Positions 27,559-40,532 of a stretch of 64,000 nucleotides of DNA are shown here, piece after piece. The translations under genes and the position numbers were made by a program. The stretch lies in NCBI GenBank assembly GCA_037976565.1, contig CP137668.1:2004261-2068260 (forward strand), written 5' to 3'. Position 1 is the stretch's first letter, and each line of letters starts with the position of its first letter. Below the pieces are notes generated by a model that saw nothing but the letters and a program-made list of their open reading frames with translations, made no database searches and was not told where the DNA came from. Source of the stretch: Mesocentrotus franciscanus. Taxonomy: Eukaryota; Echinodermata; Echinoidea; Camarodonta; Strongylocentrotidae.

Positions 27559-27733
27559 ATATCGACTGCTACGAGAGGCCTGGCTGTTTTAATGGGCTCA
27601 AGGGGACGTTGCATCCTGCCATGATCCCGAGGCGCGCCTGGGAGTGCGGCCCGCCGAGGGTCATTGCAGGATGCAACGTCCCCGCGAGCCAGTATAGAAA
27701 CAGCCAGGCCTCGAATATTAAAGCAGTCGATAT
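27559..27733. mobile_element. 175-bp palindromic element
   Basis: The terminal repeats ATATCGACTGCT and AGCAGTCGATAT are perfect complements. Inward, GAGGCCTGGCTGTTTT pairs with AAACAGCCAGGCCTC, and GGGGACGTTGCATCCTGC pairs with GCAGGATGCAACGTCCCC. Nearly all of it can fold into one hairpin with a GC-rich centre. No target-site duplication is clear. Confidence 0.65.
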
Positions 27734-27964
27734 TTCTTTTATATACCGAATTGACACAAAAATCTACCAAGAATTCTTGAGTAAAGATTGATTAAAGCAT
27801 CACAGAAAATCTGAGACACTTGCTGGAAAGATGACTGAATGTTACAATCATTTGGGAATCGCAGACAAAAAGCATTGTATGGTATACGCGCTCGCACAAA
27901 GAAAATTTTAACACGTAAACCAATTGGGACCGCAGCAAAATGTATTTATGCGGCCAGCTAACCA

Positions 27965-28079
27965 GGGCATGAGGGCATTTTTTAAAAGACTATTGACCGG
28001 TAGGCGGGTATGAGGGCACCTTTTAAAAGACTATTGACTGGTAGGCAGGTATGAGGGCACTTTAAAAGACTAATGACCA
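27965..28079. repeat. 41-bp tandem repeat, about 2.8 units
   Basis: The unit contains ATGAGGGCA, then TTTTAAAAGACTATTGACC and GGTAGGC. The copies differ by a few substitutions and a short deletion in the last one. Confidence 0.85.
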
Positions 28080-31000
28080 ATCAGATGTCTAGATTTCTAA
28101 AGCGAGGTATATAATTCTCGATAATGTGCCAATCATGCCTCTCCGATACCTCTCAATCGCATCTTTATAGTTGGAAGGTCTTCCTGAACACCGGTCAAGT
28201 GGATGTATTATCATAATCGAGTTAATAATGCCATCGATTTGTGAACGAGATAACCACCTGTCAGTGACCACGCTAATCCCTCTAATCCCTCCTAGCCAAA
28301 CTAGTGCAGAGGGGCTTTAATACTAGTATTATATTCTTATCCCGGCTTAATAGCTGGGTCGCTATTTTAAGGAGCCAGTGGATTCCGAATTCTATCAGAA
28401 ATAATAAGACCATTTTTGTTCATATGCGTTATTATACACGGACAGACATGGACGTAGAAAAAAGTAAAAAAGGACACTGTTTTCTTCTAAAGTTCACTAA
28501 ATTCTCTTCTGCAAAACTTACAAAAATAATGATTCGATGTACACCCTTCTAATATCTCTGGAATCAGCTGGTTTAATGAAAACCAATACAATTGCGGTAA
28601 AATTCACGAAAATTTGTTTATACTTTCAAATGAACAAAAGCACAGCATAACTGTCAAACTGGACATTTGGGAACAGTTTCATTTATTTTGCTGAAATCAT
28701 GGATACCTACATTGACGACAGTACGTTCAATCCGGGTATAGCCTTGGGGAAGATTTTCTTCAATTAATTTGAAATCCTATATGCTGTGCCTAACTTGATG
28801 TATTCATCACAGATTTTTTTTTATAAGGCTTTACTACCATTTCTCATTGGCATAATAACGATAGCCCTTAGGTGAACTGAAAATAGCTTTCGCTTTCTTG
28901 ATCTATTTTGCTTTAGAAATCGGAAATGCATTTAGTTTAAATTTTACAGAATACCACTATTCCTGCTTGAAGTGTAAGATCCTACATTAATCACAGAAGA
29001 CGATAGCATTGTTCTGATTTCTCCTGCTCTCATTTGCATCAATCTCATTTGTTGACCGCAAATTGTTTGACCCGAGTCCAACTTCTCAATTCGAGAAAAT
29101 ACCTTTTAATGTATTCAATTATTCCCACTCACTGCACTTTAAATTGTGCATATCAATGTAGAGTAACTCGTAATGTTTCGTGTTTCCGCCTAGTGATTAT
29201 ACAGGAGAGCTTCGATTTGAGATGATGAACGTATCCAATACATCAGTGGTCGTCATCCGATAGTATAGTGCTCTTTTTATACAACGAACTCGAAGCTTAA
29301 ATTCCGATGTTTCTTAAGGGTTTCCTCTTCCGTCTTCTTTGAAGTGATTAACTTGGGATAAGATGTACCTGTTCCTGCATTTTAAAAGAAAAAGAACTTC
29401 TCAGAAGAAAAACAGATGTGTGACTAAAGTGCGATGAGGGATGAGGCAGGTTGAGTTGGATTCAAAGCCACCACAAAATTTGAAATCACTCGTAGTAGGA
29501 AAAATAATTATTCTACAGGTTTATGTTAGTTGTCTAAAGAAGCACAACGAATTCAAATCATATATATTATTTCTTATCACATCGAGATAGTATCATATGA
29601 TAGTAACAGTGAATCCCCGTGAACCGCTGTACCTACGGTGTCAGTCTGGTGGCGTTTCTGTTCACGTTGAGACATCTCAAACCGTATGGACAGCAAAATC
29701 TATGTAAAGACGAAGCTTCTAAATATAATGTCAGATTTATTTTAATAAGAGGTGTGTTAATCCGTTGTTCAGGGTGTTTCCGTAGCTTCATCCACCAATC
29801 GAACGGCGATAAACAAGAAAAAGAGATGAACAAACAAAAAAAAGAGAAAGAGAAAAAAACGTGAAAAGAACGTAATAGACCCCCCCCCCTCCCCACACCA
29901 CGATGCAGTGCCCCTCAATAGTTCACTACGCCAATAAGGTGTCTGTAATCCCCATGTACCGTCTTGTTCATTCATGCGTAGCGTTATAACACATAAACTT
30001 ATCCCGTCTTCAACCACATGTTCTAATTTCGGTTGACTAGTATTTCAGTTTGCCTCACCAACGATGACATACTTTTCACAGGGTATGACAAACAATTAAA
30101 CCTAAAATGTTATAGTCAGATCTAAATGAAAAACTATCCCTAAGATTCAAATTTGACGTGATAATGCAATAGCAAAGGGAAATACACGTAGATCATTTTT
30201 TTAAACTCTAAATTTCGTTATAAACCCGTGTCGACCCCCTCCCGAGAAGTACAGATCGTTTCCTGCACACTTCAATAAAACAAGAACAACAAAAATCAAT
30301 GCATTTTTATAAGAGGATCTCATGAGAAATGTTTTCATTTTGTTGTCATTGAGCTAATGAGTTCAGTAATATAGGGTTTCTGTAGACGAATCAAATAAGG
30401 AGACCAAATCACTCTTAAAAATCAATGGAAAACACATCATAAATCTTCATACAACAAATCCTTATTCGCCTTGTTCCCTCTACCCGTACCCCATTGTAAT
30501 TCTTGCGATCTGAAGTCATCTTATAGACAATTATATCAAAACTAAGACTCCCTCAGGCTCTATCAAACGATTAGCCTTAAATAATTCAATCTCGTATAGC
30601 GTTTGAGATTCCTTATCAATATTGATATACGATGAAGACAGATTATATTATACCAATGGGAATGTAAAAAGCTGAATTATTCTGCTGATTTTTGTTTTTT
30701 GCTTCCTTCCAAATTGACGGTCGCGTCAAGAGACTGCATGACATACTTCCACTGCGTTGGCCCCTTCCCCCTCAGACTAGGGCCTATTATACCGCAAGGG
30801 CGCACTGTCGCGACGTTCAGAAATGACGGAACTGACTTCGCTCCAACCTAGCAGCGCATTCCAAACTTTGTAAACATCGAGAAGAATACTCCAACACGGA
30901 AGGTGGATGGGGGGGGGGGTATCAAGGTTCTTTGTATCTTCGAATTACGTATTGATTCATATCTTTTAGACCGTCAAACTTAGGGCGGGGCGATGCGCAG

Positions 31001-31959
31001 CATATGCCACAGGCTGCATACGTCACTATAAACACACAATAAGATCAAACGAGAACTAATGTTAAATCCCTCCTCTCGATAATCAAAGTTAAAGAAATGC
31101 ATTGACAAATCTCAAGAACACATCTCAAGTATGTTTATCCGCTTTCTAGTAGGCAGTGTTCTTTTCGGGGGTATTTATTTGTTTACTTAATACTTTATTA
31201 CTATATTTTTTTCTCACTAATCACTTTCGATAATTTTCTGCGCATTTGTCTTGGGCAATTCCCTTGTGATTCAATGACATCCTTTACCCGATGCGGATGA
31301 TATATTTCTAGTTTGACGTCTTTCATTATACATGGCACATCCTCTAGAGGGCCATACATTAACACCCTTTTATAAACAGTAGATTACACAAGAGTTGGCG
31401 GAGAAAATAGAGAAGATATTTCATACTCGAAAAGGGTAAAATCAAAGCCGAAAAACTCCAACGCACGAATGTGCATTAAACAACTAATTCGAATTTCAAA
31501 TAAAGTGGTTAGCGTGAGACAGTGATCAATTGGATGTTGATTCGGGGTGTCTGCTTTTGAAGGAGAATTGCGACAGTGTTACCGCTTGATGCAAATGTTC
31601 GATGAATTATGGCGAAACATATCTCAATCTTGTTTGAAAAGGTCTACAGTGATGAATTTCTTGGCAGTGGGTTGTGGAATCAAAATGGAAAATCAAAAAG
31701 ATTAAATCGACGATAGTGTCGATTCTGAAAAGGTCAACCCTTGAAACGTAAATGATTGAGAGAATTCTATCGAATCATTCAAATGAATCAAAATAAACCC
31801 AAGCAAGAAATTTGGGGCTGCGAACGCACGAAACCCTAAAAATCACGAAATTTTCTTTATTTTGTTTTATTTTAGTTTGTTTGTTGTTATTGTTTTTTGT
31901 ATTTACTTTAAGCATAAAACTAAAAAATCTTAATTTTTTATTTTATCTCTAATTTACAG
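28080..31959. other. Gene-free upstream region of the CRH-type gene
   Basis: No exon is recognisable. A 5' non-coding exon and promoter of the peptide gene should lie here or further upstream, because an acceptor site precedes its start codon. I could not locate them. Poly-C (29880-29889) and poly-G (30910-30919) runs are present. Confidence 0.5.
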
Positions 31960-34900
31960 GAGTAAGCTTCACAAACCAAACACACAATGGTGACTGATAC
32001 AACAAGACTCTTGCTACTGGCAGCCATCTTTTCTGTTTTCCTTGCGTGCCTTCCATCGCTCGGCCAGTGCTTCATGATCTACGAAGAAGACGTTGATGAT
32101 GAAAACGAAAACGATGGCGAATGGAAAAGAGGGTATCCTCGTAATAGCGTGGTCGCTGATCCCGTGCTGAGGTCGCCGGTCACGTACAAATCAATGAGTA
32201 AATATTTACAGGGACTAGCTTCCAGGCGATTCGTAAGAGACCCACGTAAGTAAATCTCTTTCTTCTCCCATGATGAAAACAAAACAAAACAAAAAAGGGC
32301 TTTTATTTCATACCACAATGTTAGATCAACACCATTATCGGATGTGTCTGTTTCATTCATTTTGTTGCAGCTCCGAAAGAAAAAAAATGTTGAAAGAACA
32401 TAAAGAATGTTAAAAATTACAGCAACACGGAAAAAAAATGATGAGATTTTCTCAAGAAGTACGTTATGAACATAACGCCCCTACCCTCAAATGCGAATAG
32501 GGTTTCTGCAAAAGATCAAACGACGTTCCCCTATGCCTACCCAGCCAATGTCAATATTATTGCATGTGATCGGTAATGTGAATGTAATGTCAATAATGTG
32601 GTGCTGCTTTCATCTTTATTTCTCAAATCTAGACAGCTGCGGAATATCTTTGCAGACAAATTGTATGCCTGGGCATGCACAGAATCTCTTAAAAGTTGAC
32701 CAAAAGGCCCACCATCATGTTTTGTTTTGTTTTTCGTTTTCCTCGATGGTTACGTAAATATTACGTAGGTTACTGATTGTCTTCACATGTCTGTCTTTAA
32801 CAACAGGAATGTATGTTGTAATGCTGATAGCAGGTCATTTACCTCCTGTAGTGTTAGTGGCGTACCTAAAGCCTCGGTCACAAATGCCATTTCGAACTGC
32901 TACGAACGCCGTACGAACGATTTTCAGACAATGGAAATTCGGGAAGACAATGGAAAAACAGGGAGATTCGTACGAAATTATCGTTCGTACGAACCTTTGT
33001 GACCGTAGCATAAGGGGTCGCGGGGAAGACCGCCCCATCCCCTCACTATGCACCTTATTTTCTCGCATTTCATCCAGCCAGTGGGACCGATGGATCTTGC
33101 CCCACGCTATGCCCCTTTTTCAGATGAAAAAGGTTTCTTAAGAAATTACCTTGTAGAGCTATGAGGGGTGGCTAGGGGGAATGGAACCATGATCCTAGTA
33201 AATTGGTAGAAAATAGTAGATATGATAAATGGGGTGAAGATGGGCGTGGTCAGTGGCGACATAATTAAGGGACAACAAAATCCCCAACCCGCCACTAAAT
33301 CAGAGTTTCAGAAAGATCATTATCATGGAGAGTTAGAGGCTTGAATTTGGAAATTGAAAGGGGAAAGTAACACACGAATGATTGTGAGAGACACTTGAAA
33401 ATGGAGGAGAAGTGAGAGGAGGAGGGAAGCGGGAAAGAAGTGGTAGAGCGGCTTCTGACCTTAGACATCAGATACTTCAGATTTCAATATCCGGAGAAGC
33501 TGAAGTGGGCGACAAACATTTTGTCATGTTATTACTATTCTCCGAATAACGTGACAAGACGTCGTCTTAAATAGGTTTTTAGCTTCAGTTTCCGCTCCCC
33601 CGGCGCCGAGAGCCACAAACATTATTACAAAATGGGTCTTTTATTATAAGTATCGTGTCAAATAAAAGCGAAATATTCTTAAGAGCTTACGGCCAGCTCA
33701 AGTAAAATGATCTGAAAATATCGTGTAGTGTATTATTACTCTATACGATCCAGTGTTGACCAGCTTCCCAATTTGTTAGCATAATCGCTGCGGGCTGTTA
33801 CTGTAAAAAGTGTGTCTAATTAATATATAGACATCATAATGAGGCATTATAATCACATATCAATTTATTGTTGTCATCTTGGGAATATAACCGCTTCGCT
33901 TGAACGGACTTACAAGATCGTGCGAACATTGATAGCCAGCAATACATACAACATTTACCTGAAAACATTCGATAACCAGATAGTCAGATAAATAATTATG
34001 TAATCACAAATTACTTAGTAATATTGTCGCCGGTCATTTCGGATCGCATTGTCCAAATGATTTCATACACTTTTTATTTTCTAACTATTTTCGTTTCGTT
34101 TAAGTTTCCTTTCAAATTTCATCGAATTCATTTCATGTTTATTGACGAGAACTGTTTTTTTATGTTGGCCCTTATTCTGTTTTCCGGTAGTACTTATGTT
34201 ATTTTGTAGATTTGTTTTTATTTTTGTTAAAGATTCTGATATTGCACTGAAAAGCCATATGATCACGTATAAATCGGAAAGAGTCGTCATCATATAATAT
34301 CCAACTTGTTATTCTTTTTCATAAATAGAGTTACCACTCATTTTTACCGGTAAATGCTTAATTGAAGTTTTACCATTATGATAGGTTGGGATTAGAATTA
34401 GAGGACTTCACATAATATAATATATAACAGAATACTTTAAAAAAGGGCGTCTCATACATGACATCTCTCTGAAAAGTGAATAGGTCACCAGCAAAACCGA
34501 CCCCAAACCACTTTATTGTCAAATGCTACAACAGAAACAACGGCAATCACGGCAATGTATTCCAGTGGCTTATCCAGCCATCCTACGCCCCTCTCCGGTC
34601 TGCTTGAAGGCCCGACAAAAAATAAGAAAATATACAGTGGGTATACGGAACGGCCGAGCTGTCGTAGCGATCAATGGTCCTGGATACTTTACATCCCCCT
34701 CCCCGTTCGTAGACGATTCCGCCTCCTGTTTAATAGTTCCTGGATACACCACTGATTTTATCAGAAACCAATTGAACAAGAAATTACAGGAAAAGGCATA
34801 TTCTACACGAGAATTAATCTGTTCTTAATTGTAATAATTATCTTCATAAATAAGTAACTGAGATGCAAACAAAATTTCTTTTTAGTATCTCGCGTCATCT

Positions 34901-36718
34901 AAAAATTACTTTTCGTTTCCCGCTTTTTATTATCTTATTTATTCTTATTTCTTCATTATCACCATCTATCTATTATTTTGGTCAACAGTGGATTTTAGGT
35001 ACACATTTGAATTTTGTCTACAAAAAAAGAAGAAGAACAGAGCAGTTTACTTTTACCTTACTATCCTACTTCTGCCATGCCTGTACATATCCATAGTTAG
35101 AGTGCACTGCAGGGAATCATCTCCTTCCGCCTTATGGGGGTTTGCCTTTACCTTTCGTATCCTCTGCAATGTCACATGAAGACTTGATGCATGCTGTCAG
35201 GACTCAGGACTCATCCCAAACCCAGTTTGATGAGAACTTGCTTTGATGGGGATACGTGAGCATCCAGCTTAATTAAAGTTTTACATTTTCTGACCCGTGC
35301 CTCGTCCCTGTTGTGAGCTTTCTGGAGAGACATCAATATTGAATGGCTTTGGTCCCTTTGGTCTTGCCTAACTGGATCACCTCGAATCCTTGTCAAACTG
35401 AAGGCCAGTCCATGTCAAGGAGAAGAGGGAATCCTCTTGGGCTGAGGACGTCGGTTTGTTGTAAAGGACGATGCGTGTGTCTTAATGAAAGTAGTGGAAA
35501 CCTTCAGAGATTGGTACTTTTTCATAGTATTTATTATTTTAAGGGGCTCATTAACAAATTACATTGGATTAAAGTTACAAAATGTAAAGGGTTATAGTGT
35601 TCATTATGATATTAAAGACAGGAGAAAACAATTCGGTCTAATAAAGCATCGTCGAATACGATTTCACCGCTAAGTTACGTTACGATTATAAACTTTGTCA
35701 TCTTTATCTGTATGTATTTAAAACAATGCAATAGGAACTTTTGTAGCTTTATTTAACGTTTTATCTTTTTTTCTACGTCCTTGTATTAACGCTAATTGAA
35801 TTTTTTTTAATGACCAAAGTGCTTTATGATGTCTTCAATACTGATTCCATATTATCCATAATCGTATCTTCACTTTTACATCACTGGTAATTCATTTATC
35901 CCGTTTAATCATAAAGACAAGGGGGAGGGTGATGTGTGAGAAACTAGTTATTTCATAACCAAATGACCTATTTTTCTGTCATTGCATAATTTCTTCACCC
36001 CCTTGTTTTATTCAATGAACGATCAAAAATTTACAAGTACGCCAACCCACCATAACTAATTCACGATGTACCCCTTTCTCCAACACCCGAGACCAAAGGG
36101 ACACATTTACACCCTTAGAGATCCTCTCCCAAACTCATGCAATAACCCACTACTGTCATGACTGTCACACGCTAACACGGGCTATCTCAGATGTTTGCCA
36201 ACCCAACATAATTCTAAATCTTCCAGATATAATTCCTGTGGCGGATACAGGGTGTGTGTGTGGGGGGCATTGGGCACGGGGGCACGTGCCTCCCCCAGCA
36301 ATACCCATGCAGTATGTCATACTTGAGGTACACATTAGTACAAATTCAGCTATTTTAGACCATGAAATGCATCTACATGAACATGATAACTTTTTTTTGT
36401 TTGTCAGATAACTTTTTGACTTGTGTGCCCCTCCCCTCCCATTAGAGAATCAGTGATGTATCAACTCATTCGTAATCTCTATAATCCTTAAAACATCATT
36501 AGAGGATCTGACAACACAGTATCATGACAGAATCATCTCCATAGACAATAATCTCCAGCGGAAAGAACTGTTTTTTGGAAAGGAAGAAAGTTGTCTCATT
36601 TCTCTTGGGCCATCTTCAACACCTTCACTGTGCGTTTCAATCATTCTTATTTTACTCTGCACGTTTGCTGTTTTAGTTAATACCCACCCTGTCCATCGTT
36701 TCTGAAAACGTAATATCA

Positions 36719-36764
<46 letters not shown>

Positions 36765-38641
36765 CACTCGGTATTCGTGCAACCACTTCAACCTCTTCTC
36801 TACCCCCGTATTGCTTGTCTTACCCCCATTCCCCTCTCTCTCTCTCTTTCTATCCAGTCAGTACTCATCCTCTTCCCCGTTATTTTGTATACTGTAAATT
36901 GAAGATGTGCCCGATTGAGGACATGCATTTTATGATATAATTTGTATTAAACTTTACTCAAATTCAAGCAATTTCATGTCCGTACTGTACTACTAGGAGA
37001 CCATAAGTACTAATAAAATCGATATTTTACGTAACATTTGCTTAACAGTTGTTTTCTTCAAAGCAAAATGATGCCCTTTGTACGTTTGGGTTTTAAAATG
37101 TTTAGACCGTCCAAATCATATTTCCTTTTACTTATTCTCAAAATGATCCCTTCGATGCCCCAGAAAAAAAGGCGACCCATAAAAGTGATTTCCTTTGCTG
37201 ACCTGTAATGGTCGTTCGTGTAATTGACTTCGAATTCTTTGCTCCTTGGTAGATAAACTATAATTGTCTGTTTTGAAGAGGCGTTTGTCAAAGGAAAAAA
37301 TCTGAAAAAATGAAGAGAAAAAATGGCTTCAGCTCTCAGATCTATGAATTTATATCATTATCATTATCACTTTCATGGGAAACGTGAAATGAGAATTAAA
37401 GATTAATTGTGACTATTATTAGACTAGTAATGTTGTATTACTTCATATATTTCTGATGAAAACATAAACAACAGTCGTGATCTTTGCACTAAGATCCTTG
37501 CAATCAGGCAAACCACTTGATAACGTTATGCAGGGAAATTAATTATTGCTTGATTAGCGTGAGATTCGGAAAGAACTTTCCCTCATACGGAAGAAAATCA
37601 AAATCAGATTAAAATCCAAGAGTGCTCTTATACAGCCTCATAACGGAAGGCATTAATAGGCATTAACAGGCAGGTTTGAAAATAGCAACAGATATTTCCA
37701 TGGGTGTAGTTGTGTGTAATATAGTTCGTGGTTGCATGAACTGATGAAATTCAAGGTATTATGTAAGATATTTAACATATAAGTAGAAACGTCATATCGT
37801 TAGAGGGTCTCACGTCATATCGTTAGAGGCACTCTCATCAACATCCGCTAAGTTAAAATGAACAATTAATGGGCTTTTATTGCTTTCCATGTGCTAACCC
37901 TATCAGCACGACTACAACCCCGTCGACTATCACTCCGGGCGACTACCCCTGGGGAGTGTTTCATAAAGACTAAGATCGACTTTTAAGTTGGACAGGACAA
38001 GTAATTCTTAGGACATAAGGCTATTCCTGCAAGGTTGAATATGCACTATTTTTCCTTTTTGCGTGTGTCTGTCAATTGAAACGGAAGTAGGGAAACAGAT
38101 ATCTTGAATTTATTCATTTTTAATCACTTGATGTAAACATATTAATGTTCAGCATTTCAGAAAGATGTATTCAAATATCTAATTTCCAGATAATATGTTG
38201 CAGGTACTTATCTCCGGATACTAGAAGTGGCATCGTTTTGGAAGAGACACAAACAAATAAATAAACGTACTTTTTGTGCTGATTTTTTTTCTTCTTCTTT
38301 TTGGACAGAGAAAACGAAATGATCAGCGAAGAGGCGAAAAAATATTAACCTTTTCTTATTGAAAGGGTCTTGGATTATGTTGGGATCTAAGTATCATCAT
38401 TATCAAGGCCTACACGTAGAAGTGGGTAGCGGAGACATGTCAGGCTGGCTAATTGATTTGTCATCTTAGAGTGGGATTTCAATCTTTTCACATTTAGAAA
38501 ATTATTTGATTTGATAATTCTACAGCAAAAACAAAACATTTTTGTTTTAAGTTGTCTCCCTTTTTCCTGTTTTCTCTTTCTTTTTCGGTTTTCTCCCTTT
38601 CTATCTCCTCTTGCTCTCTCTATCCCTCTCTCTCTCTCTTG

Positions 38642-38682
<41 letters not shown>

Positions 38683-39649
38683 CCTCTCCCTTTCTCTCCC
38701 TTTGTTTAATTATGTGTATCCATATACCCTGTTCTGTCCCGATCTGTCAAACTGTAAATATTTATAGCCTTTCAAAACAATGTTCAACTATCTATTATGT
38801 TGTTCTCACAGTTTTATTCACTTGTAATGAATATTGTTACTTCTAGATATCTTCTGATATTTCCAATAATATTGTACTCCCTATATCATGCCTGTCTTTT
38901 TTTTTTCTCTCTCTCTCCCAACTATCTAATATATCTGATCATCACATTCCCTAATCTTCCCATGTTTTATTCATTACAATTATTTCATTATGAATGCATA
39001 ATTCTGAAAATTAATTATCAATTTTACACACATGGTATTCATTTATATATTCCTGTGCACCATTGCCTTTCATTTGCCTCCATATTCAATATTCTCCTTT
39101 TCACCCTCCTTTTTGTCTTTTCTGTATGAATTTCTAATAAGCAGAATGTATAACGTAATGTGTATTATATTGAGTTTTTACTTTGTACATTCCATGTAAT
39201 TCAGCCCTTGACCTGCCATGTGTATTTAATGTTTGTTTTACGCCATTTATTTCAATTCAACTCTCTCTCTCTCTCTCTTCTCCCTCCCTTCCTCCCCTTA
39301 CCCCCCTCTCTCTCTCTCTTCTCTTCTCTTCTCTTTTCTTCTTCTCGTCCGTTTTCCGACCCCCATCCCTCCCTCACATCCTCCCCTCTCTCTCTATCTC
39401 TCTCCCTCTCTCTCTCTCTCTTCCTCTCGCATATTCTCTTTCCACCTGTTCTCAAATCCACCTGTCTATTTCTTGCCCTTTCTCTTCTTCCAATATTCAG
39501 AAATGGACAAGAGGCAAGTAAATGTTGGTCTTCGCCTGGTGTCTATGGATGCGATACGGAATCACGTAAACTCCGTAGCTGACTCAAGAAGCCGATCGAA
39601 ACTTCGTCATAATCAGAATCTCATGGACCGCGTAGGCAGGAGGAGATAA
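31960..39649 (+). CDS. CRH: CRH/DH44-type neuropeptide precursor (two coding exons)
   Basis: Predicted 135-residue secreted precursor of a corticotropin-releasing-hormone/diuretic-hormone-44-type peptide. Such peptides act outside the cell on class B GPCRs. Coding exon 1 (31987-32245) ends in phase 1 at C|GTAAGT. Coding exon 2 (39501-39649) begins after CAATATTCAG and supplies the other two codon bases, giving Gln87. Layout: signal peptide about 1-27 (LLLLAAIFSVFLACLPSLG core), acidic spacer 33-45, KR at 47-48, linker 49-89, KR at 90-91, mature peptide 92-131, then Gly132 and RRR133-135. The peptide starts with Gln (pyroglutamate possible), has a LVSMDAIR segment like the SIVNPLDVLR region of DH44, and ends NLMDRV-Gly, matching the C-terminal LMEII/ILKNV-amide pattern. 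An acceptor at 31951-31959 implies an upstream 5'UTR exon. The family call is by pattern, not by search; an unseen small in-phase exon in the 7.25-kb intron is possible. Confidence 0.8.
31987..32245 (+). CDS. CRH: CRH-type precursor, coding exon 1
   Basis: It encodes residues 1-86 plus the first base of codon 87. The ATG at 31987 lies 27 bases after the acceptor of a presumed 5'UTR exon, in an ACACAATGG context. A hydrophobic signal core (residues 8-25) is followed by Cys28 and the acidic run EEDVDDENENDGE. A dibasic KR then opens a linker starting GYPRN. Reading past the donor would add only RK before a stop, which supports the splice. Confidence 0.8.
32871..33008. mobile_element. 138-bp palindromic MITE in the CRH-type gene intron
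   Basis: GCCTCGGTCACAAA at the left pairs with TTTGTGACCGTAGC at the right, with weaker GTACGAACG / CGTTCGTACGA pairing inside. The ends resemble the CCCCGGTCACAC patches at about 7852 and 8903. No duplication was seen. Confidence 0.5.
36718..36849. repeat. (CT)n tracts
   Basis: Two CT-rich tracts, about 36718-36764 and 36833-36850, lie in the CRH-type gene intron. Confidence 0.9.
38600..38702. repeat. (CT)n polypyrimidine tract
   Basis: About 100 bp of CTCTCT with CCCT interruptions, about 800 bp upstream of the second coding exon. Confidence 0.9.
39260..39500 (+). promoter_or_regulatory. Extended polypyrimidine tract at the CRH-type exon 2 acceptor
   Basis: CT-rich sequence runs almost without break for about 240 bp up to the acceptor CCAATATTCAG. 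It is far longer than the usual 15-40 base tract. Such tracts can bind PTB-type splicing repressors; that role here is inference. Confidence 0.5.
39501..39649 (+). CDS. CRH: CRH-type precursor, coding exon 2 (mature peptide)
   Basis: It encodes the last two bases of codon 87, then MDKR, the 40-residue peptide (QVNVGLRLVS...NLMDRV), Gly and RRR, and a TAA stop. Upstream KR is the convertase site, and G-RRR is the amidation and trimming signal. Two internal Arg-Ser-Arg/Lys-type motifs (SRSRSK) are monobasic and need not be cut. The alternative reading frames over this exon carry no processing sites. Confidence 0.82.
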
Positions 39650-40494
39650 TGCTTTAATTCAACAAATGCTAACAGGTAGTTAGACGAAGGAAAAGATTAG
39701 AAATGAGAGGGTAACAAAAGAGTGATGGTTTATACAAAATAATGAGAAGTAGAAGGAAAAAAAGATGAAGGATGGAGAAGTAGGCAAAGAAAATGGGAAA
39801 AAGAAGAATGAGGAGAAGGAGCAGAAGCAGAATGAGAAAAGAAAACAATCAAATAAGCAAATTGGAGATATACAAGACGGTATGGGCTGAAGTGTATTTT
39901 AAGTTTAACAAGTTTAATGAATAATAATTTTACCGTAACGTATTGCATTGATTATTATCCGAATGATGGGGAGAATCGAAGTAATTGATTTGAGGCTGCT
40001 CACATTGAATATCCTCATTCATCCTGGGGAGGGGTAGGGGGAAGGGAGGGGTAGGGGAGGATGGGACGTTTGGTCAAAATGACAGCCGTCGCAAATCTTA
40101 AGCAGAATTTAGGCCACAGACAGTCTCATTCTGTTAATTCTGAATGAATACGAATGTTATTCTTGAAAATGTCAATGTAAATGATGTACTCTTTTTTTAG
40201 ATTCAACAAGGAATTAAACAAAAGTTGATTCGGCAACATCATCATGAGAACAATATATGTATTTAGTATTGAAAGTGTGTCATTAATGCCCTTTTTAATA
40301 TTCTTTATCTTGCTACGAACCTTATACATATTCATGTATGTTAATGTTAATTATGCGCATGAGCAGAGAACTGAATTGTAAAAGAGTTGATTATTTTAAT
40401 TAAAACTTAAAACCGTCATCGTCACAGGTATTTTGTGATTTATTTTGTATTCATAATGTTGCGACTGTTGTGTTGTGAAGTGCAGGAATATATG

Positions 40495-40532
<38 letters not shown>

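Noticed and set aside
1..31900. CRISPR arrays, operons or prokaryotic origins
   Set aside because: The window is animal nuclear DNA; the regularly repeated stretches are microsatellites, a minisatellite and transposon arms.
35211..35673. Overlapping open frames on both strands in the CRH-type intron, one with several Cys
   Set aside because: No domain, no matching splice sites and no processing motifs; a possible exon of a nested gene cannot be supported.
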